From NCBI GenBank assembly GCA_965262485.1, contig OZ253540.1, positions 2,232,001-2,296,000 of the forward strand: a stretch of DNA of 64,000 bases. Direction: 5' to 3'. Below the pieces are notes generated by a model, which saw nothing but the letters and a program-made list of their open reading frames with translations, was not told the DNA's origin and did no database searches. Shown piece by piece: positions 26,093 through 34,277 of the stretch. This stretch comes from Bin87 sp965262485. GTDB lineage: Bacteria; Chloroflexota; Dehalococcoidia; Lucifugimonadales; UBA3495. A program made the translations under genes and the position numbers. Position 1 is the stretch's first letter. Each line of letters begins with the position of its first letter.

Positions 26093-26141
26093 CGATCGGG
26101 GCCCCGGCCAGCACTGTTAGCCGTCCGGAGAACCCCGATCG
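26093..26141. repeat. Long hairpin upstream of ubiD
   Basis: CGATCGGGG (26093-26101) and CCCCGATCG (26133-26141) form a nine-base perfect stem around a 31-base loop. It lies between the zinc-ribbon gene and ubiD, both on the minus strand, without a T run. It could be a weak terminator or an attenuator; no known riboswitch is recognised. Confidence 0.4.
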
Positions 26142-26203
26142 CGATGTGAGTCGGGAGCTACGGCCCAGGCGACTCCGTTAAAGAGACGCTTGGGGCGAAA
26201 CAA

Positions 26204-26500
26204 TCAGTTATTGCGCATCTGCGAGAAGCAGTCGCTGCAGTAAACTGGGCGGTCACCCCGCGGCCGGAACGGCACGGTGGCGTCTGCCCCGCAATTGCTG
26301 CAAACAATGGAGAAAGTCTCTCTGGGAGAACCGTAACCACCATTGTCCCTTGGTTGGCCCCGTCGGGAATTACGACATGAGACGCAGCGTTTGGGCTGGT
26401 TGGTGAAGCCGCGGGAAGCATAGAATTGCTGTTCTCCCACGGTGAAAGGGAACTCGGCGCCGCAATCGCTGCACACCAAGGTAATGTCTGACAGTGCCAC
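26204..26500 (-). CDS. Small double zinc-ribbon protein
   Basis: A 98-residue protein with two CxxC...CxxC zinc ribbons: CSDCGAEF with RCVSCR, and CSNCGADATVPF with VYCSDCF. The GTG start at 26500 has a strong AGGAGG at the right distance. Between the ribbons is an Arg/Gly/Asp-rich linker. Proteins of this build are common in Chloroflexota and are probably nucleic-acid or ribosome associated, but function is unknown. Confidence 0.8.
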   Translation of the reverse strand: MALSDITLVCSDCGAEFPFTVGEQQFYASRGFTNQPKRCVSCRNSRRGQPRDNGGYGSPRETFSIVCSNCGADATVPFRPRGDRPVYCSDCFSQMRNN

Positions 26501-26881
26501 GTTAGGTCCTCCTGTGGGGCGGGCTATGTCGCTGGGTGAGATTGGTCCGATTCGTCAGGCTCAGCAATCCACAGAAACCCCAGGACAGTGGGCCGGCGCA
26601 ACCTAATACCGATACTACAATACCCTATATGACAGCGGCAATGCAACCGTGAACACCACTGGTATCGGAAAATAAGCCCCGAAGGAGAAATCTGCGACGC
26701 TGAGAAACCCTCTCGGCTGCATTTCGAGTCGCCGGTTTGCCGAAGAATACCGATTGCCATATACTGATCGGCGCATACTAATTGCCGTCGGTTATCATCA
26801 ATTACGACGCGAACGCATGCCCCGGTTTTGCCCCACCGCGGCAATGAGATTTTAACTTACCGGGGTTTCCGGAGGCACAAC
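26501..26881. other. Intergenic region, nothing recognised
   Basis: This 381 bp gap separates divergent genes (zinc ribbon on the minus strand, ThDP enzyme on the plus). It should hold both promoters, but no clear -35/-10 pair, repeat or RNA was found. A minus-strand open frame at 26524-26844 has no signature and no ribosome binding site. Confidence 0.5.
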
Positions 26882-28525
26882 ATGGACGGTAAAGCCGCTT
26901 TCGCCAATATCCTGGGACAGGAAGGCGTGGATGTAGTTTTCTGTTTTCCCAACAATATCCTGATTGACGCCTGCGCCGCCGCCGGGATTCGGCCTATCAT
27001 TTCCCGGATGGAGCGTACCGCAGTGAATATGGCCGACGCATACAGCCGGGTAAACAACGGCAACAAAAACGGCGTTTGCATTGTTCAGGGTGGGCCAGGG
27101 ATTGAAAACGCCTTCTCCGGGGTGGCGCAAGCCTACGCTGATTCTTCTCCGTTGCTGATGATTCCCGGACATCCCGGCACGAAGCGCCACGGCATGTCGT
27201 CCGATTTTGATGCCTCTCGGAATTATCAGGGTGTTACCAAGTGGGCAGACTACGTCAATTACACTGAACGCATCCCCGAGATGATGCGACGCGCCTACAC
27301 TCAGCTGCGAACGGGGCGTCCGTATCCCGTGCTGCTGGAGATGCCCAACGACGTGCTGAGCGGCGAGATTTCTGAGGAACAGTTCCACTACAAAGCGCAG
27401 GAGAAGCGAAGGTCGGCCGGCGACCCGCGGGACGTTTCCCGCGTCGCTGAGATTCTGGTGAAAGCGCGACGTCCGGTGCTGTACGCGGGTCAGGGAGCGC
27501 TGTATTCGGAGGCGACCCCGGAGCTGGTCGAGCTGGCTGAACTGCTCAACGCGCCCACGATGACCACCACGCTGGGGAAGAGCGCATTCCCGGAAAACCA
27601 TCCCCTGGCATTGGGAACGGGGGGCAATACCTGCACCAGGATGGTGGGCGATTTTCTGGCCGGGAGCGACGTGGTGTTCGGGATCGGAACCAGCTTCCAG
27701 CGGACATTGGCGTCGGCCCCGGTACCGGTGGGCAAGACCATTATTCAGTCCACCATTGACGAAAAAGACCTGAATGGTGAATACGCCCTGGAAGAAATGA
27801 TTGTCGGCGATGCCAAGCTGGTGCTTGGTCAATTGATCGAAGAGGTGAAGGACCGGCTGGGGCCGGAAGGTCGGCGCGGCGACGAATCGGTGGCGGCGGA
27901 AATCCGGCAAGTGCGCCAGGCATGGATCGCAGAGTGGATGCCCCGTCTTTCCAGCAACGACACGCCCATCAGCCCGTATCGGGTGGTGTATGAGCTCAAT
28001 GCCAGGCTGGATAAAACAAACAGCATTGTGACGCATGACTCCGGGAATCCTCGGGATCAGATTGTGCCTTTCTACGCTGCGACCACTCCCAGGGGTTACA
28101 TTGGATGGGGAAATTCCACGCAGCTGGGAACAGGGCTGGGTTATGCGATGGGAGCCAAGGTAGCGTTTCCCGATAAAACCTGTGTGAATCTGATGGGCGA
28201 CGTTGCGGTTGGGATGGCCGGCACCGATTTTGAGACTGCGGCGCGGGAAAAGTTGGGCATCATCACGGTCATAGTGAACAACGGCGCGATGGGCGGTTAC
28301 GAGAAAAACATTCCGGTGGCAGTGGAACGGTACGGTAGCAAGTACGTAACCGGCGAATACGCCAGGATGGCCGAGTCGTTGGGCGCGTACGCCGAAAAAA
28401 TCACTGATCCCGGGGAAGTCGGCCCGGCTATTGAACGCGCCAAGGAAATTTCCGCCACCGGTCAACCATGCGTACTGGAGATAATCACGCGTGAAGAGCC
28501 GGTGTTTTCCCAGTACTACCGGTAA
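26882..28525 (+). CDS. Thiamine-diphosphate enzyme, acetolactate-synthase-like
   Basis: A 547-residue ThDP-dependent enzyme of the acetolactate synthase / pyruvate decarboxylase superfamily. The catalytic Glu is in SRMERTAVNMADAYSR, and the ThDP-Mg motif is MGDVAVGMAGTDFET ending in VNNGAMGG. The ATG at 26882 has CCGGAGG eight bases upstream. There is no regulatory ilvN gene beside it, so a role in valine/isoleucine synthesis is unlikely; a decarboxylase or lyase of a 2-oxo acid is more probable. It precedes the halogenase-like gene by 54 bp. Confidence 0.88.
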   Translation: MDGKAAFANILGQEGVDVVFCFPNNILIDACAAAGIRPIISRMERTAVNMADAYSRVNNGNKNGVCIVQGGPGIENAFSGVAQAYADSSPLLMIPGHPGTKRHGMSSDFDASRNYQGVTKWADYVNYTERIPEMMRRAYTQLRTGRPYPVLLEMPNDVLSGEISEEQFHYKAQEKRRSAGDPRDVSRVAEILVKARRPVLYAGQGALYSEATPELVELAELLNAPTMTTTLGKSAFPENHPLALGTGGNTCTRMVGDFLAGSDVVFGIGTSFQRTLASAPVPVGKTIIQSTIDEKDLNGEYALEEMIVGDAKLVLGQLIEEVKDRLGPEGRRGDESVAAEIRQVRQAWIAEWMPRLSSNDTPISPYRVVYELNARLDKTNSIVTHDSGNPRDQIVPFYAATTPRGYIGWGNSTQLGTGLGYAMGAKVAFPDKTCVNLMGDVAVGMAGTDFETAAREKLGIITVIVNNGAMGGYEKNIPVAVERYGSKYVTGEYARMAESLGAYAEKITDPGEVGPAIERAKEISATGQPCVLEIITREEPVFSQYYR

Positions 28526-28579
28526 CTGCCCGGCATGATATCAGGTTGGTTGGGCAGCCTTGCTGACGGATAGCTCAAG

Positions 28580-30220
28580 TTGGCGAATCCTGACCCGATA
28601 ATCGTAATCGGCGGTGGCCCGGCCGGCTCCTGCGTAAGCACGCTTTTGGCCCGTCGCGGTTACAGCGTAGCGCTGCTGGAACGCGATCGGTTCCCACGGG
28701 ACCACGTGGGTGAATCGCTGCTGCCGGCCAGCATACCGATACTGCAAGACCTGGGCGTTCTGGATGAAGTGGAGAAGGCCGGTTTTGTTCGCAAGCGTGG
28801 CGCCACTATGGTTTGGGGCTCAGACCCGGAGCCCTGGAGCTGGTATTTCAGCGAGACCAACGTTAGCAATCCACATTCTTACCAGGTGTGGCGGCCGGAG
28901 TTCGATCAGATTCTCCTGGATAACGCCCGACGCAACGGGGTTCGGGTGTTGGAGGGTCAGCAGGCGACCGGCATCACGCTGGATTCCACGGGCCGGGCGG
29001 TCGGCGTGCGCCATCGACCCGCCGATGGCTCCGGGGGAGATAATGAGACGATTGCTGCCTGGGTGGTGGACGCGAGCGGACAGGGCGGCGTGGTATCGCG
29101 TCAACTGGGATTGAGAGAGTGGGACGATTTTTTCCGGAATCTGGCGGTGTACGGATATTTCGCCGGGGGTCGTCGCCTGCCCCCCCCTGATGAAGGCAAC
29201 ATTTTCATAGAGTCGCAGGCCGACGGTTGGCTATGGAATATCCCGCTGCGCGACGGTTGGTCCAGCGTCGGCGCAGTGGTCGATTCCACTATCGGACAGG
29301 CGGGTATCCGGGCAATTGGCGCCCGGGAGTTTCTGGAGGCGCAGATCAAGGCGTCGGGACGGACGTCGCGGATGCTGGCAACGGCGCGATTGGTGGGTAA
29401 ACCGCAAGTCTTGCGGGACTGGTCATACCGCTGCGACCCGCTCAGCGGGCCGGGTTATGTCCTGGTGGGTGATGCCGCGTGCTTCATAGATCCGCTGTTT
29501 TCATCCGGAGTACATCTGGCGTTGACGTCGGCGTCGCTGGCGGCAGCCCTGGTGGTTTCGGCGCTGAAAGATTCAGCGATGGCCGGGCCGGCGGGCATGG
29601 TGTATCAGCAGTTGTATTACAAGGAATATAGCCACTTCCGTGAAATGGCCCGGCTTTTTTACTCCAGCAATCGTTCGGCGGATTCCTATTTTTGGGAAGC
29701 CCGTCGGCTGCTGGAAGATGACCCGGCGTTGACTCCCCGGCAATCTTTCATTCAGGCGGTGGCTGGGCAGCCGGCACGTGGCTACGAGCGCGCCGTGTTG
29801 TCCCGAGGCTTGGCTCCGGATACGTTTGCGGACAGCATCGCGGAAGTTGAGATGGGACGGCAAAGTCGCCGGGCAACGATGCAAAACTGGCGATTGGGAA
29901 ACACTGGGGACGGATTGGGGTCCGCGACGCCCCGCCTGAAAGAGGGAGTCCGTGTGCAACGCCAACCGGTTTTGGACGACGGGGAGTTTGTTTGGGGGTA
30001 TGGATTGGTGACCGATGGGCACCCGGAGGGTCTGCCGTGCAGCGCTATCGTAGCCAGTTTCGTTTCGCGGCTGGACGGGCAAAGGACGGTCGACGATGCG
30101 ATCTCATCCATGTGTGTCCGACTGGAACCGGAACAGGCACGGGCGGTTGCCGACCTGGCAATTCAGGCACTGCAGCTACTGTATGTGGACGGCGTGGTGG
30201 CAGGGTTAGACCGACTCTGA
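28580..30220 (+). CDS. FAD-dependent oxidoreductase resembling flavin-dependent halogenases
   Basis: A 546-residue flavoprotein. FAD binding is by IVIGGGPAGSCVSTLLARRG; FPRDHVGESLLPASIPIL and GDAACFIDPLFSSGVHLAL match the CmlS/CndH-like halogenase and geranylgeranyl-reductase branch. WLWNIPLRDGW fits the WxWxIP motif common to flavin halogenases. About 100 C-terminal residues extend beyond the flavoprotein core. The start is a TTG at 28580 with weak ribosome binding. It follows the ThDP gene on the same strand. Halogenation is possible but not proven; an oxygenase or reductase is the alternative. Confidence 0.78.
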   Translation: MANPDPIIVIGGGPAGSCVSTLLARRGYSVALLERDRFPRDHVGESLLPASIPILQDLGVLDEVEKAGFVRKRGATMVWGSDPEPWSWYFSETNVSNPHSYQVWRPEFDQILLDNARRNGVRVLEGQQATGITLDSTGRAVGVRHRPADGSGGDNETIAAWVVDASGQGGVVSRQLGLREWDDFFRNLAVYGYFAGGRRLPPPDEGNIFIESQADGWLWNIPLRDGWSSVGAVVDSTIGQAGIRAIGAREFLEAQIKASGRTSRMLATARLVGKPQVLRDWSYRCDPLSGPGYVLVGDAACFIDPLFSSGVHLALTSASLAAALVVSALKDSAMAGPAGMVYQQLYYKEYSHFREMARLFYSSNRSADSYFWEARRLLEDDPALTPRQSFIQAVAGQPARGYERAVLSRGLAPDTFADSIAEVEMGRQSRRATMQNWRLGNTGDGLGSATPRLKEGVRVQRQPVLDDGEFVWGYGLVTDGHPEGLPCSAIVASFVSRLDGQRTVDDAISSMCVRLEPEQARAVADLAIQALQLLYVDGVVAGLDRL

Positions 30221-30250
30221 GTCATACTCGATTGACCGCAGAGCGGCTAC

Positions 30251-30459
30251 CTCACGCGTACCCACTTTGTCAAACCAAACTGGCCTGCTGTCATTGCGAG
30301 GAGCGCCCACCCCCACCTGTCATTGCGAGGAGCGCAGCGACGTGGCAATCTCGTTGAGGTTGAACACACGCCGGCAAACCGCCATTTCTACGGCGACGAG
30401 ATTGCCACCCCCGTATCAAGTACGGGGTCGCAATGACAGATTAAAGTGGGTAGGCGTGA
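30251..30459. mobile_element. MITE-like element, family A copy 1
   Basis: A 209 bp unit starting CTCACGCGTACCCACTTT and ending with its near-perfect inverse. Inside, TCATTGCGAGGAGCGCAGCG and GTGGCAATCTCGT modules occur in inverted orientation, so the RNA would fold into a long hairpin. An extra CCCCGTATCAAGTACGGGG palindrome is present. No clear flanking duplication. It fills the gap between the halogenase-like gene and the next one. Confidence 0.8.
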
Positions 30460-30466
30460 GGGGCTG

Positions 30467-31048
30467 CTATGGTTTGACCCACGTTTCGGACCAGGCGATG
30501 CACGCCGAACTGCTTTGCGCCGGCCCGCGCATTTCCGGCGATACCACGCCGCTGAGAGCGTGTCCGCCCACAGTCAGTTGGGCTCCGCGAGCCGGTATGA
30601 AACAGCTGTACACACCGTGAGGGCGCCCTTCCACGCTGCCGGCCGGGACGTTGAGCATAAACGGCGTCAGGAAATCGTACCAGCTCAGCACCACCGATTC
30701 GTCGGCCGCCGCCACGGTTTCAGTCCAGAAATTGGCTGGATCGCCGCTCTTGCTAAATTCCGCGCCAATGACCGGCAACGCAGTGTTGGCGAATTCAGGA
30801 AACAGCATCGATTCGATCTCATCCTGCAGGTAGCGGGTGAGGGCGATGTTGTCGGAATAAACGCGGACGGGATTGTCGGACAAATCATCGCTTTTGAGGA
30901 ACAGGACATGTCCGGCCCCGCTGGGAGACCACAACACCCGCCAATGGCTGGCGCGGGTCGTCAGGTTTCCTCCGGGTTCAGCAGACAATCTGATGAAGGA
31001 ATTTTCTCCGGTCAGGCAGATTTGGTTGGGGTCGACGGGGCTGGTCAT
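30467..31048 (-). CDS. Conserved-looking hypothetical protein
   Basis: A 193-residue soluble protein with GGAGG upstream of its ATG. It has no signal peptide or membrane segment and no motif I recognise; the middle (SWYDFLTPFMLNVPAG) and C-terminal half (VGGHALSGVVSPEMRGPAQ) look like a beta-rich small-molecule-binding fold. Composition matches its neighbours. It is 48 bp downstream of the second aldolase gene and probably co-transcribed, suggesting a role in the same pathway. Function unknown. Confidence 0.7.
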   Translation of the reverse strand: MTSPVDPNQICLTGENSFIRLSAEPGGNLTTRASHWRVLWSPSGAGHVLFLKSDDLSDNPVRVYSDNIALTRYLQDEIESMLFPEFANTALPVIGAEFSKSGDPANFWTETVAAADESVVLSWYDFLTPFMLNVPAGSVEGRPHGVYSCFIPARGAQLTVGGHALSGVVSPEMRGPAQSSSACIAWSETWVKP

Positions 31049-31095
31049 GATTCAGACCTCCAGGTTGGCGTTGTATCTCGATAGACAGATGAATT

Positions 31096-31875
31096 TTATG
31101 CCAATCCGCCGGCAGCGGCGCGCATGGTGTTCAGGTACCCATCGCTGGCCGATTGGATCAAACGGCCCACGGTGTTGTGGAAATACCTTACTCCCAATTC
31201 CAGGTAGTGGGGGACGAGGTTGTCGGGGCAGCTGCAACCGGCGATGATCCCCGCCTTGGCGATCTGCTGCACACCCTTTTCCACCAGGGCCTGAACTTCG
31301 GGATGGGTCTGCTGGCCCGGGTAGCCCATGCTCTGGGAAAGGTCTCCGGCGCCGATGAAGTACACGTCCACGCCGGGCACCTTGACCAGATCGGGGATGT
31401 TTTCGATGGCCTCGACCTCTTCCAGCATCAGGCAGACCAGGGTGTTGCGGTTGGCGTCGGCGACGTAGTCGGGAGTTGAACCAGTGAACCCGTATTCCGC
31501 CGGCCGGCCGCCGCTGAACAGGCCCCGCTCGCCGTCCGGGTAATACTTGACGGCGGAGACGGCGGCCCGCGCTTCGTCGGCGGTGTTGACGTGGGGCACC
31601 TGAACGCCCCAGGCGCCGCGATCCAGGAAGGGGCAAATCAACTCCGGGCGGTTGCCGACGGGGCGGACGATGGGAGCCGTGCCGGAATACTCGGCGGCGC
31701 GGATCATATCCTCGGCCAGGTCCACCGTGATGCTGCCGTGTTCGTTGTCGATCAGCACCCAGTCGTAGCCCAGAAAACCCAGCATCTCGACGACGGGCGG
31801 CGATGGGAACGTAATCATGGAACCGAAAACGGGTTGCCCGGCTCCGAGTTTCCTTTTCATTGTATTTTCGCGCAT
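31096..31875 (-). CDS. HpcH/HpaI-type aldolase, second copy
   Basis: A 259-residue metal-dependent 2-oxo-acid aldolase. LGYDWVLIDNEHG is the metal-binding helix-strand, WGVQVPHVNTADEA and VYFIGAGDLSQSMGYPG are later family motifs. Three in-frame ATGs occur (31890, 31875, 31860); 31875 has the best ribosome binding site, GAGGGAG six bases upstream. It differs clearly from the aldolase at 3015-3803, so the two are probably not a recent duplication. The substrate is likely a hydroxy-oxo acid from aromatic or sugar-acid breakdown. Confidence 0.87.
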   Translation of the reverse strand: MRENTMKRKLGAGQPVFGSMITFPSPPVVEMLGFLGYDWVLIDNEHGSITVDLAEDMIRAAEYSGTAPIVRPVGNRPELICPFLDRGAWGVQVPHVNTADEARAAVSAVKYYPDGERGLFSGGRPAEYGFTGSTPDYVADANRNTLVCLMLEEVEAIENIPDLVKVPGVDVYFIGAGDLSQSMGYPGQQTHPEVQALVEKGVQQIAKAGIIAGCSCPDNLVPHYLELGVRYFHNTVGRLIQSASDGYLNTMRAAAGGLA

Positions 31876-31947
31876 TTGATTCTCCCTCATTCCCGATTGC
31901 CTGAATCCTATGCTCACCCGGGCGCCAGCGTCAACACCGGCTGAGCT

Positions 31948-32145
31948 CTCACGCGTACCCACTTTTTCAAACCAAACTGGCCTGCTGTCATTGCGAGGAG
32001 CGCCCACCCCCACCTGTCATTGCGAGGAGCGCAGCGACGTGGCAATCTCGTTGAGGTTGAACACACGTCGGCAAACCACCATTGCTACGGCGACGAGATT
32101 GCCACGCTTCGCTCGCAATGACAGATTAAAGTGGGTACGCGTGAG
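31948..32145. mobile_element. MITE-like element, family A copy 2, with 10 bp target duplication
   Basis: Inverted ends CTCACGCGTACCCACTTT / AAAGTGGGTACGCGTGAG bound a 198 bp unit. It is flanked by perfect direct repeats CGGCTGAGCT at 31938-31947 and 32146-32155, which shows it arrived by transposition. The interior is two inverted TCATTGCGAG / GGCAATCTCGT arms. It lies in the 440 bp region between the divergent aldolase and amidohydrolase genes and may affect their promoters. Confidence 0.9.
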
Positions 32146-32315
32146 CGGCTGAGCTTTGCATGGCGTGACGCGGCGGGCTTCACGCTGGCGGGCTTCGCGC
32201 TGACGGATTCCTGCAAAAAGTCTATACTCTCCGCGAGACTGAGGCGGTCAACCGCCCAACTAGCCGAGTCGCAATTTTACCGAGTCCCGATGAGATCGAC
32301 AGGAGTTTACAAGTC

Positions 32316-33287
32316 ATGGCAGAAAGAGTCCTGGACGTGCACGCTCACATCACACCGGCGGGAGCTTTGCGAGCGATGCAAAGCGGGGACGCTTGGTATG
32401 GAGTGAGCGCTCCCGTCCTGTACAACCAGCACCGGTACAATCCGAGGACTTTTTGGACCCCGGAGCAGCGCATCGCCGATATGATGTCTTTGGGGGTGGA
32501 CGTGCATGTGCTGTCCACCAACGCCAATATGTACTTTTATGAGCTGGATGCCCAGCAGGCGCTGGAGATGCATCGGGAGTGCAACGATTACGTCGCCGAG
32601 TTGGTAACCGAGTATCCGGAGCGGTTTGCCGGATTGGCAAATCTTCCGATGCAGGATGTTGGCGCCGCTATCGAGGAGCTTACGAGGTCGGTCGAGGAAC
32701 TGGGGTTGAAGGGCGCCATGATCGGCGACCACGTGAACGGGCGGACTTTCGATGACCCGGTGTTCAATCCGTTGTGGGCGGCGGCGGAACGGCTGGGGGC
32801 CATGTTCCTGGTCCACCAGGGAGGCGGCACGGTGGTTACGCCGCGGCTGGATCGATACCACCTGCCCAACACCATCGGCAATCTGGCAGACCGCACCGTC
32901 ACGTTCGCCTCGTTTGTTTTCGGCGGCGTGATGGATCGATTCCCAGATCTGAAGATTTGCCTGTGCCATGGCGGCGGATACGCATGCTACGGAATTGGGC
33001 GTATGGATCGTGGCTGGCAGGTGCGTCCCGAGGCTCGCGCCAACATCAATCAGCCGCCCAGCGCCTACCTGAGCCGTTTTTATTACGATTGCCTCACCCA
33101 CAGCGAGGAAGGGTTGCGGATGCTGATCGATATGGTGGGCATTGAGCAGGTTGTATTCGGTACGGACTGGCCCTTCGATATGTGCGCGGACTGGCCGGTG
33201 GCCTGGCTGCTGGGGCTGGAGAGCCTGTCGAAGGATGAAAAGGATGCTATTCTGTTTGCGAATCTGGAGCGTCTGCTCGGCATATAG
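32316..33287 (+). CDS. Amidohydrolase, ACMSD-like
   Basis: A 323-residue TIM-barrel metal hydrolase of the amidohydrolase-2 family, which includes aminocarboxymuconate-semialdehyde decarboxylase. It opens with VLDVHAHITPAG (the HxH metal site), and has PERFAGLANLPMQD, FLVHQGGG (metal His) and VVFGTDWPFDM (metal-binding Asp). CHGGGYACYGIGRMDRGW is a typical later segment. AGGAG precedes the ATG by about 11 bases. The VOC gene follows 56 bp later, suggesting a ring-cleavage or decarboxylation pathway. Substrate unknown. Confidence 0.88.
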   Translation: MAERVLDVHAHITPAGALRAMQSGDAWYGVSAPVLYNQHRYNPRTFWTPEQRIADMMSLGVDVHVLSTNANMYFYELDAQQALEMHRECNDYVAELVTEYPERFAGLANLPMQDVGAAIEELTRSVEELGLKGAMIGDHVNGRTFDDPVFNPLWAAAERLGAMFLVHQGGGTVVTPRLDRYHLPNTIGNLADRTVTFASFVFGGVMDRFPDLKICLCHGGGYACYGIGRMDRGWQVRPEARANINQPPSAYLSRFYYDCLTHSEEGLRMLIDMVGIEQVVFGTDWPFDMCADWPVAWLLGLESLSKDEKDAILFANLERLLGI

Positions 33288-33343
33288 CGGCTGATTGCAG
33301 ACGGTGAACTAACCCACGGCTACCTGACCCGAGGAGGAATTTC

Positions 33344-33739
33344 ATGGGACTGAATGCTGATAATATTCGACTGAAGGCCATCAACCACATCACGTACAAC
33401 GTGCGGGACAAAGACCTGGCGTTGCAGTGGTATCAGGACGTGCTGGGAGTGAAACAGATCCCCAAAATGGTTGACGGCGATCACCTGTACTGGCTGCAGC
33501 TGCCCAGCGGAGCGATGGTGCATATCATCGAGAACCCGGATGCTCCTTCGGCGCCGTCGCACCACACTGCTTTTGAAGTGGACGACATCGCAGCGGCCCG
33601 CGACGAACTGCAAAACATCGGCGTGGAATGCACCGACATCCAAACCAGAAACGACGGGCAGCAGGCTTTCTACTTCCATGATCCGGACCATAACCGGCTG
33701 GAAATCTGCACCAAGTCGGGATTTGGCGTTTTAGTGTAA
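33344..33739 (+). CDS. VOC-family (glyoxalase/extradiol dioxygenase-like) protein
   Basis: A 131-residue single-domain protein of the vicinal-oxygen-chelate fold. AINHITYNVRDKDLALQWYQ is the first beta-alpha unit with a metal-ligand His; HHTAFEVDD provides the second and DPDHNRLEICT the Glu ligand. GAGGAGG precedes the ATG. It could be a lyase, isomerase or dioxygenase; position after the amidohydrolase suggests shared catabolism. Confidence 0.87.
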   Translation: MGLNADNIRLKAINHITYNVRDKDLALQWYQDVLGVKQIPKMVDGDHLYWLQLPSGAMVHIIENPDAPSAPSHHTAFEVDDIAAARDELQNIGVECTDIQTRNDGQQAFYFHDPDHNRLEICTKSGFGVLV

Positions 33740-33808
33740 GCGGAGGGACGGCCCTCACCCTAACCCCGTTCCCTCGGGGAGAGGGGCAATACGGGGTGTT
33801 AAGGACAA

Positions 33809-33834
33809 TAGGGGCGAATGATTATTCGCCCCTA
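33809..33834. terminator. Palindrome between convergent genes, likely bidirectional terminator
   Basis: TAGGGGCGAAT and ATTCGCCCCTA flank a four-base loop. The sequence lies between the VOC gene (plus) and the small gene ending at 33869 (minus), where a two-way terminator would sit. T/A tracts beside it are short. The wider stretch from 33750, with CCCTCACCCTAACCCC and GGGAGAGGGG, looks like a dispersed repeat. Confidence 0.5.
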
Positions 33835-33868
33835 CATTTGGCACAACGGTTTTCAGAAAGCTACTGTT

Positions 33869-34183
33869 TTACGGTCGGCCCATGGCGTAGCGGTTGAGGA
33901 TTCCGAGGTAGGCGCGTTGGCCTTCGGTGGCGATGGCGGTGCGGTCGGCGAGGTATTCTGCCCAGACTGAACGGGTGAGGGCGGTGGGTTTGCTGGCCGT
34001 AACCTTGGGGTTGTTGGGGTCAAGCTGGGCCAACGCCAACATCCGCGCCCCGATGGATTTGGGGCTGCGTTCGAGAGCCTGGGCCAGGGCCATTGCTTCC
34101 CGGCTGTCGGGCACTACTTTACCGCGATAGAGGTGCAGCACCGCCAGTTCTTCCAGGCGCGTCCATTTTCGAGAGGGAGGCAT
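33869..34183 (-). CDS. Small hypothetical protein with possible Myb/SANT-like helices
   Basis: A 104-residue protein from the ATG at 34183, which has AGGAG seven bases upstream. RKWTRLEELAVLHLYRG and ERSPKSIGARMLAL resemble the helix pattern seen in SANT-like N-terminal domains of some HNH nucleases, which suggests DNA binding; this is weak. The C-terminal third is helical with no motif. No operon partner is evident. Function unknown. Confidence 0.6.
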   Translation of the reverse strand: MPPSRKWTRLEELAVLHLYRGKVVPDSREAMALAQALERSPKSIGARMLALAQLDPNNPKVTASKPTALTRSVWAEYLADRTAIATEGQRAYLGILNRYAMGRP

Positions 34184-34277
34184 CGGGGTCTCCTGAACAG
34201 CTATTGCAAACTGCCTCTCCCCCGCAGAGGAAAGGCAGCGGCAATCCAATCCGGCTGGTTAGACAACGATAAAGATG

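Noticed and set aside
26524..26844. A 106-codon minus-strand frame upstream of the zinc-ribbon gene
   Set aside because: No motif, no Shine-Dalgarno and composition unlike neighbouring genes.
26852..28465. A 537-codon open frame on the minus strand opposite the ThDP enzyme gene
   Set aside because: It has no domain, an odd His/Arg-rich composition and no ribosome binding site; the plus strand carries a complete ThDP enzyme. It is a codon-bias shadow.
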